Positions 1 to 8,993 of a stretch of DNA of 64,000 bases are shown here, piece by piece. The stretch's first letter is position 1. Each line of letters opens with the position of its first letter. Both the position numbers and the translations under genes were made by a program. Source of the DNA: Bdellovibrio sp. SKB1291214 (GTDB lineage Bacteria > Bdellovibrionota > Bdellovibrionia > Bdellovibrionales > Bdellovibrionaceae). The DNA is taken from assembly GCF_002209355.2 (NCBI RefSeq), contig NZ_CP106855.1:372001-436000 (forward strand). Reading direction: 5' to 3'. The notes under the pieces were generated by a model. The model worked only from the letters and a program-made list of their open reading frames with translations. It was not told the origin of the DNA and searched no databases.

Positions 1-402
1 TGTTGATTTAGATAATACCGGATCAATTAAGATCATTTTACCATCAAAATTCAAAAGGACTGTCGAATGCCCAAACCACGCAACCTTCATCTCTGGGCTG
101 GGTTTAACAAACTCCACAAAATCAGGCTTTGTTTCGGGCAGTTTCTTTTTGGGAGTTCTCTCCTCGCCATTTCCGAAAATAAATTCTTTAAAAGTCGCAA
201 AATTCATGGAACGCTCACGCATTTCCTTTAGAATATCAGGCCGACGGTTTACAAATGTTTCTGCTTTTGCATCGAAGTGTGCCGACGTCTTAAAAGACTC
301 GTTATTTTCCTTTGAGGGCAAGGTTCCAAATGACGAACATCCCGAAATCATAAATACTCCCATTCCCACTAAACCAACTACCATTAAAACCAGTTTAAGC
401 AT
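1..402 (-). CDS. MBL-fold metal-dependent hydrolase, lipoprotein (partial, 3' end outside window)
   Basis: The 134 visible residues begin with a lipoprotein signal that has the lipobox ISGC (Cys about residue 22), so the protein is probably anchored on the outer side of the inner or outer membrane. Residues about 108-130 read WFGHSTVLLNFDGKMILIDP, the start of a metallo-beta-lactamase fold of the NAPE-PLD/UlaG-like type. The HxHxDH metal site would lie beyond the window edge. It is transcribed divergently from the TetR gene at 519, with about 115 bases between them, so that regulator may control it. The substrate cannot be told. Confidence 0.75.
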   Translation of the reverse strand, partial: MLKLVLMVVGLVGMGVFMISGCSSFGTLPSKENNESFKTSAHFDAKAETFVNRRPDILKEMRERSMNFATFKEFIFGNGEERTPKKKLPETKPDFVEFVKPSPEMKVAWFGHSTVLLNFDGKMILIDPVLSKST

Positions 403-518
403 GGTGATAACTCCCATAGTCCCTATTATATGCACTTTTTGAGTTTTGTCTGGAAAAAATTGAAAAGAAACCGACCAGATGGTATGTTTAGAACAGAAAC
501 GTATTAATTAAGGATTTT

Positions 519-1085
519 ATGAAGTCTGCTTACCAACGTAAAAAACAACCCGCATTGGTCAAAGAAGAAATTCTAAAAGCCACCCTGGCTCTGGCTCAAA
601 AAAAGGGCCTTGCCGCGATCACTGTTCAGGCTGTCGCGAAACTTGCGGGCATCACGAAAGGTGGACTGCTGCACCATTACCCTTCAAAGCAGGCCTTAAT
701 AAAAGGCGTGTTTGACACGCTGATGACGGAAATGGACCAGGAGATTGACGCCCTTATTGAAAAAGACCCATCTCCTTTTGGACGCTTTACAAGAGCCTAT
801 GTAGAACTGTGCTTTGATGAAGAATGCTTGGAAGAGACATCAGCTTGGCCAGCCCTTTGTGTGTCTATTTTGGTGGAACCACGGCTTAAGAAAATGTGGC
901 GCAGCTGGATGGAAAAACGTTTAAAGCAGCACAAATCAACGGATTCAGCACTTGAACTGGAAATTGTGCGAAGGGCCGCCGACGGCGTTTGGTTTAATCA
1001 CATCAGCGACACCCCGTCGACAAAACAATACAACAAGAAGCTCAAAACAGCTTTGTTACGCAAGACTTATAAACCAGGGGCATAA
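519..1085 (+). CDS. TetR/AcrR family transcriptional regulator
   Basis: This 188-residue protein has the typical TetR layout. The N-terminal helix-turn-helix lies at residues about 34-57, where AVAKLAGITKGGLLHHYPSK is the recognition-helix signature. A helical ligand-binding and dimerisation domain follows. The ligand is unknown. It stands head-to-head with the MBL-fold lipoprotein gene ending at 402, an arrangement in which TetR proteins often repress both themselves and the neighbour. I see no clear palindromic operator in the 403-518 gap. The family assignment is firm and the target is inferred only from position. Confidence 0.88.
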   Translation: MKSAYQRKKQPALVKEEILKATLALAQKKGLAAITVQAVAKLAGITKGGLLHHYPSKQALIKGVFDTLMTEMDQEIDALIEKDPSPFGRFTRAYVELCFDEECLEETSAWPALCVSILVEPRLKKMWRSWMEKRLKQHKSTDSALELEIVRRAADGVWFNHISDTPSTKQYNKKLKTALLRKTYKPGA

Positions 1086-1089
1086 ACCA

Positions 1090-1587
1090 TCATTTCGTCC
1101 CCTCCCAAGCCGAGACATGTTTGATATCTTTCATGATCACGGTTGCCGCGCGGCCGAACTGACGACATGCTGCTGAGGAATCCACAATACGATACGTGAT
1201 TTTAAGATTCCAGATGTCTTGGCGCTCCCAGTACACGCGGTCATATTTACAGATTGTTCCATTCAAATAAACTGACGCGTTTTCCGCAAACTCCAGACCT
1301 TTGGAATTGGTCGTGAATAGGCGACAAGATTTGAGCTCGCACAACTTCGTATGATCTTTATCAGTATAAAAAACCTTTGGTTCGATCTCATCAGAAACAA
1401 CGCTGGTGACTTGATCCAATTGGAAGGAGCCAGCGGCGATAGCCTTACAATCATTTTGGTTCAACACCAACACGTGGTATTTGCCTGCAGCGGGTTTGAA
1501 CGTAGAGTATGCTCCGGTAAATCCGACACATGCCTGAGATATACCTGCAACTAATGTCAAAAATACGACCACCAAAATCTTTTTCAT
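1090..1587 (-). CDS. secreted hypothetical protein, paralogue of 1663-2121
   Basis: The 165-residue product starts with a clear signal peptide (MKKILVVVFLTLVAGISQA, cleavage before Cys) and has a good ribosome site (AGAGGG) before ATG. The mature part is Cys-rich. It shares spaced residues with the protein encoded at 1663-2121: an N-terminal C-x2-(F/L)TG-(A/V) motif, a DC-x-x-I pair, an LC-x4-C pair in the middle and a late W/Y-C stretch. I infer that the two are distant paralogues. No known family was recognised. It is probably periplasmic or exported. Confidence 0.7.
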   Translation of the reverse strand: MKKILVVVFLTLVAGISQACVGFTGAYSTFKPAAGKYHVLVLNQNDCKAIAAGSFQLDQVTSVVSDEIEPKVFYTDKDHTKLCELKSCRLFTTNSKGLEFAENASVYLNGTICKYDRVYWERQDIWNLKITYRIVDSSAACRQFGRAATVIMKDIKHVSAWEGTK

Positions 1588-1662
1588 TCAGCCCTCTTAC
1601 TTGTGATCTTTAGTGTAGCCACGGTGTTTTACCTGTGTCAGGCTTAAACAAAGGATTATCTG

Positions 1663-2121
1663 ATGCGAACAATCATTTTCTTCGTCATTTTATTATTTAT
1701 CACCACAACGACTCACGCAGAAACTTGTGCGCGGCTAACTGGTGTATTTCAAATGGCTGAAGGAGCTGTAGTAAAGTTTGAAAGTGATGGTTGCGACAGA
1801 CTGATTCGTTGGTCTGGCTACACCAGCAAAAAGGGTGAAATAGTCATTTCACCAGAAAAAATGGTGTACCACTTAGATGGGACACCATTATGCACGGGCC
1901 GGCGCTGCCAAAGTGCTGTCATTTATGACGGTGGTATCTTATTCAGTTTAAACTATGAGGGTTATGTAAAAACTCCGGATCACGGTCTTTGTATTCACCG
2001 CGAGTATAAAATCTCAATCACTAACAACAACAGTCTGCAAACTCATTACGAGGTTCATGATTGTGATGATGGGTTTAGCGGAAAAGTGTTAAAAGTATTC
2101 CCTCGCCTTCCCGATCTATAA
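1663..2121 (+). CDS. secreted hypothetical protein, paralogue of 1090-1587
   Basis: The 152-residue product carries a signal peptide (MRTIIFFVILLFITTTTHA) and a ribosome site AAGGAT eight bases before ATG. The mature protein begins ETCARLTGVF and keeps about eight cysteines, consistent with disulfides in the periplasm. Its cysteine pattern resembles that of the protein encoded divergently at 1090-1587. The gene ends at a strong bidirectional terminator at 2126-2155. Its function is unknown. Confidence 0.7.
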   Translation: MRTIIFFVILLFITTTTHAETCARLTGVFQMAEGAVVKFESDGCDRLIRWSGYTSKKGEIVISPEKMVYHLDGTPLCTGRRCQSAVIYDGGILFSLNYEGYVKTPDHGLCIHREYKISITNNNSLQTHYEVHDCDDGFSGKVLKVFPRLPDL

Positions 2122-2125
2122 AATT

Positions 2126-2155
2126 AAAAAGCCAGGTGCACCGCCCTGGCTTTTT
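2126..2155. terminator. bidirectional intrinsic terminator
   Basis: An inverted repeat AAAAAGCCAGG / CCTGGCTTTTT encloses a short loop, with A-run and T-run flanks, so it can act on both strands. It sits between the convergent genes ending at 2121 (+) and 2168 (-). Confidence 0.85.
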
Positions 2156-2167
2156 AACCGCTTCTTT

Positions 2168-2557
2168 CTAATGAGTCGAAAAACCCAAAGTGTGATCGGA
2201 ACGGACCTCGATGCGAAGAACTTCAGCGCCCGCCTGAACTTCGGCTGCAATTTTAGACAACTGATGTTCGCAGCTTTCCATACTATCTACGGGGCCACTT
2301 AATTGTTGTGCTAAAATGTTACCGCGTAAGAAAACCATCAAAGAAATTCTTCCAATTCCTTTATGGCATTTTATATTCAGACTTTGCTGAGGAGCGGTGC
2401 CTAGGGTTAAGAATCTGCCTCCGCTGATTCTTGAGGACTCCTTCAACTCAGCTTTACCTGGGCTTACTGGGACTTCAATAACTCCGTCCAACTGCGCCTG
2501 AGCCATCCCAGAATATGCCAACACTGCGACCACCAAAAACTGACCAATCAATTTCAT
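2168..2557 (-). CDS. small secreted hypothetical protein
   Basis: The reading frame stays open upstream to 2827. The start is placed at 2557 because there a CTGGAG ribosome site precedes MKLIGQFLVVAVLAYSGMAQA, a normal signal peptide. The longer form would overlap the next gene. The mature protein has about 108 residues and two cysteines (IKCHKG and ESCEHQ). No family was recognised. It follows the small secreted gene at 2781-3074 on the same strand after a 223-base gap. Confidence 0.65.
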   Translation of the reverse strand: MKLIGQFLVVAVLAYSGMAQAQLDGVIEVPVSPGKAELKESSRISGGRFLTLGTAPQQSLNIKCHKGIGRISLMVFLRGNILAQQLSGPVDSMESCEHQLSKIAAEVQAGAEVLRIEVRSDHTLGFSTH

Positions 2558-2780
2558 TTTATACTCCAGATTATTTTGTTCGCGGAAAGAAATTGCACGG
2601 GGCGGGCCAGGTGAGCTCAAATTAAAGCACGGATGGATGACAGGAGTTTCGGTTAGAAACGCAAAAAGGCTTTCCTCGTCAAGTGCATGAACACCGGAAT
2701 AAAAATGCTTTAACGAATGTGAACGAAGATAAGGTATCAAAATTCCCCAACGCTCGGGGAATTTTGGACTTAGAATGGGA

Positions 2781-3074
2781 CTAGAAACTGTCTTGAGGGC
2801 AGCGAGCGCGGCGCAGTTCACTTTCAACTTGTTCAGGGGTCCCAGTTAGTTTGTGGAGCTTATCTGACACCACTTTTCCGCAGGAATTATAAACCACACG
2901 GTTCACAACATAGGTGATATTTCCACTCGAGCTTTCTGTCGTCACCATTCCCGAACACGCGACCTTATGGCGAAAACCGCAGAACTTCGCCTCCGCCAAT
3001 GAAGCCACGAGCAAGGTCGTCGCGATAATCGTAAAAGACGCAAAATGATGTGAAATCCGAGCTGTTTTATTCAT
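2781..3074 (-). CDS. small secreted hypothetical protein
   Basis: A 97-residue protein with a long N-terminal signal sequence that ends in LAEA before KFCGFRHK. I chose ATG 3074 because AAGGATTTTGCT gives a proper ribosome site, while the ATG at 3101 has none. The mature part is about 68 residues with four cysteines and a basic, charged C-terminus. It is probably periplasmic. No known domain was recognised. It lies between the small secreted gene at 2168 and msrA on the same strand. Confidence 0.6.
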   Translation of the reverse strand: MNKTARISHHFASFTIIATTLLVASLAEAKFCGFRHKVACSGMVTTESSSGNITYVVNRVVYNSCGKVVSDKLHKLTGTPEQVESELRRARCPQDSF

Positions 3075-3178
3075 AGCAAAATCCTTTTCAAGAAGGATCA
3101 AAGCAATTCATATGCCGAGATTTGGAAACACAACTTGCACCGGGCAAAGCGTTATCCGTTCACTATGGCCCCGTGACT

Positions 3179-3730
3179 TTAGAATTCAACCTTGCGCACA
3201 AAATGACAGGTGTATCCGCTTGGATTTTTCTGCAAGTAATCTTGATGCTCGGCTTCAGCTTTCCAAAAGTCTCCTGCTTTACTCACAACAGTCGTCACAG
3301 GCTTACCCCAAGCTTTAGATTTGTTAACCCGGTTGATTACTTTGTAAGCAGTTTCTTTTTGTTGTTCGGAGGTATAAAAAATTTCACTGCGGTATTGAGT
3401 ACCGATGTCATTGCCCTGGCGATTCAAAGTGGTGGGGTCATGGATTTTGAAAAAGAACAGCAGAAGATTTTCATAACTTAGCTTTTTCGGATCGAATTCA
3501 ACCTTGACTGTTTCAGCGTGATTCGACGTTCCTGTTTTTACAATTCCATAAGTCGCGTTCGGGATTTTTCCTCCCATATAGCCAACTTCCGTAGAGGTAA
3601 CACCCGGTTCCTTACGAAGTAATTCCTCCATGCCCCAAAAACACCCGCCAGCTAGATAGGCTGTTTCTGCATGGGAAGCGAATCCTACGAATAAGGTCCA
3701 GATAAAGATCGCAAGTTTTATTGTTTTCAT
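3179..3730 (-). CDS. msrA: peptide methionine sulfoxide reductase MsrA, exported
   Basis: MsrA reduces methionine-S-sulfoxide in proteins. The active-site motif GGCFWG is present with catalytic Cys at residue about 30. The family blocks [35 protein letters not shown] and the C-terminal [11 protein letters not shown] follow. Unlike most cytoplasmic MsrA proteins it starts with a signal peptide ([21 protein letters not shown]), so it should repair proteins in the periplasm or beyond. The resolving cysteine may be the one in GYTCHF near the end. No MsrB is visible next to it. Confidence 0.93.
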   Translation of the reverse strand: MKTIKLAIFIWTLFVGFASHAETAYLAGGCFWGMEELLRKEPGVTSTEVGYMGGKIPNATYGIVKTGTSNHAETVKVEFDPKKLSYENLLLFFFKIHDPTTLNRQGNDIGTQYRSEIFYTSEQQKETAYKVINRVNKSKAWGKPVTTVVSKAGDFWKAEAEHQDYLQKNPSGYTCHFVRKVEF

Positions 3731-3837
3731 GCCTCTATATTATCAGAATTCAACAGGACTGTGAACGAGGTTTCAAAAATACTCTGGGTATCACGGACGA
3801 GTTCTGTGTAAACTGGCATGGTGTGCATGGAGGCCTC

Positions 3838-4410
3838 ATGAAGTTTTCTACGACCCAGTGGATCGTTTTTCTTGCCGGTGTAATCGGTGTTAACTCTGCT
3901 AACGCTGCATCCTTTACCCTCACCAAAGGTAGTGGTTATAAAGTCGAGCCCCTTTATGGTATCGAAACCGTGTACCGTGATTACCCAACTCCACATATGC
4001 AAACACGATCGATGTATGGACTTCGAATGAGTCTGGGCGTTGATCTTTTATCTCTGGAAGCCGAGTATACAAAAGCCTCTGATACTGAGGACTACTCCAC
4101 CGCTCCCGAAAAAGTGAAAACTGATGACGAACGCTTAAAGCTGGGTTTGAGTTCCACTTACAGAGTCGACTTTTTCCACATGACGGGTCGTGCAGGCGCT
4201 CAAGCAACAAAATCCGTTCGCGAAACAACTTCAGGCGGAATTGTTACTAAAGATGAACGTCCTATTCAATATAATCCCTATGCCGGTGCTTCTATCGGTG
4301 TGAACTTTGGCCCGGCTTCGATTAACTTAAGCTCGACTGTTGTGTTTAGAGATAATGATTGGGAAAAAAGTGATTTTCAAAACACCATCTCCGCAGGAAT
4401 TGGATTCTAA
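3838..4410 (+). CDS. outer-membrane beta-barrel-like protein
   Basis: The frame is open from 3721, but the start is placed at 3838, where GGAGG precedes MKFSTTQWIVFLAG and a signal peptide ending SANA. The 190-residue product has alternating hydrophobic and polar strands such as MTGRAGAQATKS and ASIGVNFGPASINLSSTVVF. It ends in an aromatic residue (TISAGIGF), typical of a barrel recognised by the BAM machinery. The size suggests an eight-strand barrel. No ligand can be named. A strong terminator follows directly. Confidence 0.72.
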   Translation: MKFSTTQWIVFLAGVIGVNSANAASFTLTKGSGYKVEPLYGIETVYRDYPTPHMQTRSMYGLRMSLGVDLLSLEAEYTKASDTEDYSTAPEKVKTDDERLKLGLSSTYRVDFFHMTGRAGAQATKSVRETTSGGIVTKDERPIQYNPYAGASIGVNFGPASINLSSTVVFRDNDWEKSDFQNTISAGIGF

Positions 4411-4444
4411 AAAAAAGCCAGTGTCATCCACTGGCTTTTTTTTT
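4411..4444. terminator. bidirectional intrinsic terminator
   Basis: The stem GCCAGTG / CACTGGC with a TCATC loop is flanked by A6 and T9 runs. It separates the convergent genes ending at 4410 and 4448. Confidence 0.88.
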
Positions 4445-4447
4445 GTC

Positions 4448-5773
4448 TTATTTAGTCGCCATAAATTTCAAGAAATTGCTATGGTCTGACAGGATCGTCA
4501 GATATTTCAACATGATTTCCTGAGGATAATTAGCTGGATCGTTGTACTTAGTTTGAAACTCAACAATCAATTGATACGTTTGTTCATTGTTCAGCGATTT
4601 AACTTCCTTTAACAAAGACTGTTCTGCCACGGAATAAGCATTTACGCTCATTTCTTGGTAAGTCCCTTTTAAGAAGCTGTCCGCTTTGCTAGAAGCAAAC
4701 AATTTATAGTATTTGTACCCTTCAGTGTCAGCCTGACGGAAGTTCAAGTTTTTAGAAGCAATTTCTTTTCTGTAGTGAGAAGGAATTAGTTTTCCAATTT
4801 GACCAATCATCACTTCATAAACTTTACGCGCACGACTGTCAGGTTTGTTCGCGTCTTGTCTTTTTTGGAAGTCCAAAGCGATTTTAATCAATGAATCACT
4901 TGTCACCACTCGGCATGTTTGATCACCTTGCAACGAAGCCAAGAACACTTCGAAAGTTTCAGTCGCCAAAGCTTTATAGCCCTGATCAGCGGCGCTGTCT
5001 GGACGACTTGCATTGTGGCGCTCTGTAAAGAAGTTCAGAAGCGTCAACGTATATTCTGTCGAAGCAACTGACGTTTTTTCCGACTTAATAGAGGCGATAA
5101 ATTCATTTACAAATTTCGTGAATTCTTTGCTGGCGTATTTTTCCTGCCACGAACCAACGGCACTTGCTTCAGCACGTCCCGCCCAAAGTTGGATGATATC
5201 CAATTTTTCTTTTAAGATGGCGTCGTATTTTCTGCTGCAAGAGTTTGAGTTGTCGTCCCCGTTATTACCGTTATTACCATTATTCCCGCCATTTCCGCCG
5301 CCATTACGCAGCGCTAACTTCGGCGCTTCAACTTTTGAAATGGCATTAATATCCAAAGAAGCATTTCCACCCATTGCTTCCGCTTGGATCTCAATTCCTA
5401 AAATAGATAAATTTGAGCTTGCATTATCGGCTAACAATTCTTTGTCTGAGTCTGCCAACACGACGTTATTAAAGGCCTTCAGCGCAATTCGCTCGTTTTT
5501 CTCATTCACAAGTTGAATGCTAATGACTTTAACCTTGCCTGACTTCACCTTTGCCTTGATAGCAGAAAGTGGAATAGGTTTCGCTAAATCCAAACGATAA
5601 AGGTCTCCGCCACCTTTACGAGTGATATCGCTAATACGGGCGCTGCCCTCGTACTGTGATTGAGCCGCCCACGTGCGCAGCTCGTCTGCACCTGTTGAGC
5701 CTGCGTGCACAAGCGCTGGCGCCTGTAGCACTAAGATGGATGCTATGATTCGTTTTGTCCAAAGAAGTTCCAT
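4448..5773 (-). CDS. exported two-part protein with Gly/Asn-rich linker
   Basis: The 441-residue product has a signal peptide (ending LVHA). Residues about 30-160 form a beta-rich N-terminal domain with hydrophobic/charged alternation (for example VKVISIQLVNEKNERIALKAF). A Gly/Asn-rich linker made of GGNGG and NNG repeats follows at about residue 170. The rest is a long, mostly helical, Lys-rich C-terminal part. The linker DNA consists of short near-repeats and may vary in length. A beta-sandwich module is likely for the N-terminus. I cannot name a function. Confidence 0.68.
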   Translation of the reverse strand: MELLWTKRIIASILVLQAPALVHAGSTGADELRTWAAQSQYEGSARISDITRKGGGDLYRLDLAKPIPLSAIKAKVKSGKVKVISIQLVNEKNERIALKAFNNVVLADSDKELLADNASSNLSILGIEIQAEAMGGNASLDINAISKVEAPKLALRNGGGNGGNNGNNGNNGDDNSNSCSRKYDAILKEKLDIIQLWAGRAEASAVGSWQEKYASKEFTKFVNEFIASIKSEKTSVASTEYTLTLLNFFTERHNASRPDSAADQGYKALATETFEVFLASLQGDQTCRVVTSDSLIKIALDFQKRQDANKPDSRARKVYEVMIGQIGKLIPSHYRKEIASKNLNFRQADTEGYKYYKLFASSKADSFLKGTYQEMSVNAYSVAEQSLLKEVKSLNNEQTYQLIVEFQTKYNDPANYPQEIMLKYLTILSDHSNFLKFMATK

Positions 5774-5962
5774 GTTGATTCCTTTCAGTGTTTGAAAATC
5801 AATGTTCTCCGGTTCTCTCGACTTTTGTCTTGAGCAGTGATTTCAATCTTTAAAACGAAAAATCTCGAACAAAGAATGCTTCTGTTGCTTAAAATCAGAC
5901 ACACCCCATGCATTATGTCAGAGGTTTGTTTTATCACACTAAACAGCGTATGATTTTCGCAT

Positions 5963-7159
5963 ATGAATCAAAAACATCTGTTCTATTTGTCCGCGATATT
6001 TTTGCTACTTTCTAGATGCTGGATCATTACATGGCCAGTGTATTTGTCTGATGTCGGTCTTTACTATGATCTGGCCATGAATGCCCAGTGGAAAGGACTT
6101 AGAATTTATCAAGACTTCCCATTTGCCTATCCTTGGCTTACTTGGCTTTTAGTAAAGTGGCCAGCCGTCATAGGACCGCGATTAGAGATGGAAGGATTCA
6201 GGTTCTTCTTGCAACTGTTCTGCGCCGTTCTTGAGTTCGCTACGATAGGTGTTTTGTTAAGGCATTTATTCAAGTCGGGTTTTTCATTCGGAAAACTGGC
6301 TTGTTTTCTGACCTCCTATACGGTCCTTACGACATGCATGGGTGATTTGATTTATGATCGCGTCGACTTCTTTATGACGGCAGCGGTGATTTTCATCTTC
6401 ATTTATTGGAATGAACGGAATCTGATCCCTTGGACCGCGGCAATTTTTGCAGGATTCTCTATCAAAATGCTACCTCTAGGGTTCTGGGCCTTTAAAATCA
6501 ATGATCATAAATCCTCGAAGCGCAAACTCGTACTATTTGCACTTATCCCTGTTTTTTCGATTTTTTCTTTGTTCGCCATAAATCAAATGATTTATCCGGG
6601 TATGATTGAAGCTTTGTCAGCTCATGCAAAACGCGGAATTCAAATTGAATCTTTATGGGCGACACCATTTCTGCTTTCTAATTTCTTGGGCTGGATGTCA
6701 GTTAAAATTGAGACACTTTACGGAGCACAGGAGATCGCACCTACCGTCATTCCAGTTTGGCTACTCACCGTCTCGAAATATTTTGGATTCGCCGTTGCGG
6801 GATTCATTTGGTTAAAACACTTTGTTTCCAATCGCCAAGAGCGTGATATTTATTCCAAGAATCTACTTTTTTTAATCGTTATCCTGGTTTTCTTATGCTT
6901 TCAACGTGTTCTCTCCACACAATTCCTACTTTGGATTGCCCCATTTCTTGCTATTTACCTCGCTGAAAGATGGTCAACACGCATTGCGATACTATCGGCC
7001 GCCATATATGGACTAACATATATATGCTTCGCGCAAGGTTATTTTAAGATTGTTGCCTATGATCCAACTTACACTTCTTTGTTGGCATTAAGAAACATAC
7101 TCCTATTGGTATTGTTCATCTTGATGGCCAAAGAGTATTTCCGAAAAATCAAATCCTAA
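5963..7159 (+). CDS. polytopic membrane protein, probable GT-C (GT87/DUF2029-like) glycosyltransferase
   Basis: The 398-residue protein has about ten hydrophobic segments. The first periplasmic loop contains DVGLYYDLA followed by GLRIYQDFPFAYPW, the acidic-plus-aromatic arrangement of polyprenyl-phosphate-sugar-dependent GT-C enzymes of the GT87 type. Such enzymes add mannose or related sugars to lipid-linked acceptors at the outer face of the inner membrane. No glycan-synthesis neighbours are present, so the acceptor is unknown. No strong ribosome site precedes the start. Confidence 0.68.
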   Translation: MNQKHLFYLSAIFLLLSRCWIITWPVYLSDVGLYYDLAMNAQWKGLRIYQDFPFAYPWLTWLLVKWPAVIGPRLEMEGFRFFLQLFCAVLEFATIGVLLRHLFKSGFSFGKLACFLTSYTVLTTCMGDLIYDRVDFFMTAAVIFIFIYWNERNLIPWTAAIFAGFSIKMLPLGFWAFKINDHKSSKRKLVLFALIPVFSIFSLFAINQMIYPGMIEALSAHAKRGIQIESLWATPFLLSNFLGWMSVKIETLYGAQEIAPTVIPVWLLTVSKYFGFAVAGFIWLKHFVSNRQERDIYSKNLLFLIVILVFLCFQRVLSTQFLLWIAPFLAIYLAERWSTRIAILSAAIYGLTYICFAQGYFKIVAYDPTYTSLLALRNILLLVLFILMAKEYFRKIKS

Positions 7160-7195
7160 AAAAAAGACCCGCCGGATGGGAGATTCCGGCGGGTC
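7158..7195 (-). terminator. intrinsic terminator (minus strand)
   Basis: The perfect 10-bp stem GACCCGCCGG / CCGGCGGGTC is followed on the minus strand by a run of eight T. It serves the lipoprotein gene at 7223-7906. On the plus strand the T-run is missing, so it is a poorer stop for the gene ending at 7159. Confidence 0.82.
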
Positions 7196-7222
7196 GCTTG
7201 AACGTTTCCTTAGCTTTGGGGA

Positions 7223-7906
7223 CTATTTTTTAGAAACTGTACAAGTGCTTACGAACGATTCAGTTGTATTCTTAACTCCATTTGAATTTTCCGTGTATGG
7301 AGTTTTAAGAATCGAAGAAATAGTCTTGATACCATTTTCTTCTTTTTCAGAGATCTCAATGTCACGGTAAGGCATCTCAACACCGTCTACTAATTTATAA
7401 ACAATTTTCTTAATGCCATCCGTTGTTCGTGTGACCTCCTCATAGGAATTTTCAGCATGCTGGGGTTCCCCCCCGGAAGTTGTACTCACTTTTAATGAGC
7501 CTACCTCCTTAACATCGCCATTTTCCAAGATTGTAGAGGTCTTGTTATTTTCAGACTCGAACTGACTTTCGCTTGAAGAACTCAATTCGTACTGACCATC
7601 CTTGTTTTGAACGTAAACTTTGAATGTTTTCGTTCCTTTTTCAGAGATCTTATCAATCTCGCCATCTTTTGATGAAGAACGATTTGAATCAATCAAAGTC
7701 TCGTACTTCATTTTTACTTCTTTCGCCTTCTTATCAGAAGACAACATTGAGACCACCTCAACGTTTTCACAGTGTACCGCTTCTTCGGAAGCAGAAAGGA
7801 CTTGCACCTCTGCTGCACTGTTATTGTCCGATTTATTGCTAGAGTCGCAAGCTGCAAGACCGAAAGAGATTGCTGCGATCACTGACAAAGACATTACTGA
7901 TTTCAT
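7223..7906 (-). CDS. hypothetical lipoprotein
   Basis: The start is placed at 7906 (GGTGG before ATG), giving MKSVMSLSVIAAISFGLAAC with lipobox LAAC and Cys at about residue 20. The position after the cysteine is Asp, which in enterobacteria marks inner-membrane retention. Whether this holds here is not known. The mature protein is rich in Ser, Glu and Lys and looks beta-rich and solvent-exposed, with repeated stretches such as ENNKTSTILENGDVKEVG. No family was recognised. The frame is open upstream to 8014, but without a ribosome site. Confidence 0.7.
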   Translation of the reverse strand: MKSVMSLSVIAAISFGLAACDSSNKSDNNSAAEVQVLSASEEAVHCENVEVVSMLSSDKKAKEVKMKYETLIDSNRSSSKDGEIDKISEKGTKTFKVYVQNKDGQYELSSSSESQFESENNKTSTILENGDVKEVGSLKVSTTSGGEPQHAENSYEEVTRTTDGIKKIVYKLVDGVEMPYRDIEISEKEENGIKTISSILKTPYTENSNGVKNTTESFVSTCTVSKK

Positions 7907-8255
7907 AACTGCCACCTTTCTAAAATGAATTTGGCTGGACGACTTATACCAGTGCTTTTTTTTTGCGTCGGATATTTTCTGCCACTTTAAATTTATTTTT
8001 AAAACGCTCCCCAAATTGTCATTTCGCGCGCGAACTCATCGTAGTTTTGATTTCAAACAACATTTAGAAAATTCCACAAAGTCAGGGACAATTGACGCTC
8101 CCGAATTCCATGGAATCACAACAGGAATTCAACGGACTCCCGTCATGAATTCTTGAATTGCTGGAGTCGTTCGCTGTTCTTCAACAACAAATTAATCATC
8201 AAATCATGGCAAATGAAATTTTGTTTCAAGATTGGTGGAGCGTTAATATAGGTAA
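7907..8255. other. intergenic region without a recognisable gene
   Basis: These 349 bases separate the divergent genes 7223-7906 and 8256-8993. The stretch is AT-rich, with several GAATTC words around 8100-8155. It should hold the promoters of both flanking genes. I could not assign a convincing -35/-10 pair, a hairpin with T-run or a coding frame. Confidence 0.5.
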
Positions 8256-8993
8256 ATGCCGTGGTTACTCGCCGTCTCTCTATATATTATGGTCTTTCCC
8301 GCTTTCGCCAAGATCACTATTCTTGGCGTCGACAACCCACCTTTATTATTTAAAAGCGCCGAGGGGGTCGAAGGCCTCTCTGGAAAATTCGGTGAGATGG
8401 TCGCGACCGCCATAAAAAAAGCGCATAAGGAAAATGACTTTGAAGTTGTCTGGATTCCTCAGAAACGGGCCCTGGCTGAATTAGACAGAAACAATTCAGG
8501 TATATTTATGCCCTTCACTCGCACTCCTGATCGGGAAAACAAATATCACTGGTTATTGCACCTTGGGGATTATGACAGCAACATCTATTCCATAGACCCA
8601 AAAATAAAAATTGGCTCTCTTCAAGATCTTAAAAAATTCAAGATCGGGGTGCTTGCAGGCAGCATTCGAGAACGAGAGTTGCGCAAAATCTTAGATGGCG
8701 ACGTGCACATTGAAGCAATGACAGAAGATCGTATGAATTACCGTATGCTTAAAAATGGAAGAATCGACCTATGGATAGCTCAGCAAGCAGTGGTTGAAGA
8801 CGCTCAAAAACGCGATGATTCCACCACGGGCACAAAAACGACTCTCTATAAAGTAAAGAAAATGATGACCTACAGCTTTTGGCTCGCAGGAAATTTAGCG
8901 CTCCCAGAAAGAGATTTAAAAAACCTCAGACTCATATTTGGCACTCCGACCAAATTCCATCAGACGAGCTCACAGATTTTATCTACTAAATAG
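8256..8993 (+). CDS. solitary periplasmic solute-binding-like protein (SBP_bac_3 type)
   Basis: The 245-residue protein has a short signal peptide (MPWLLAVSLYIMVFPAFA) and the fold signature of family-3 extracellular binding proteins: FEVVWIPQKRALAELDRNN, then FKIGVLAGSIRERELRK, then NGRIDLWIAQQ. No permease or ATPase gene is near, so it may act as a scavenging or sensing protein, or be a degenerate amino-acid-binding protein. The same compact type recurs in this window at 34065, 41466, 49510 and 50245. Its last 15 bases overlap the end of the convergent DoxX remnant. Confidence 0.75.
   Translation: MPWLLAVSLYIMVFPAFAKITILGVDNPPLLFKSAEGVEGLSGKFGEMVATAIKKAHKENDFEVVWIPQKRALAELDRNNSGIFMPFTRTPDRENKYHWLLHLGDYDSNIYSIDPKIKIGSLQDLKKFKIGVLAGSIRERELRKILDGDVHIEAMTEDRMNYRMLKNGRIDLWIAQQAVVEDAQKRDDSTTGTKTTLYKVKKMMTYSFWLAGNLALPERDLKNLRLIFGTPTKFHQTSSQILSTK

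Noticed and set aside
2558-2827. N-terminal extension of the gene at 2168
   Set aside because: It overlaps the upstream secreted gene, lacks a signal peptide, and a good ribosome site with signal peptide stands at 2557.
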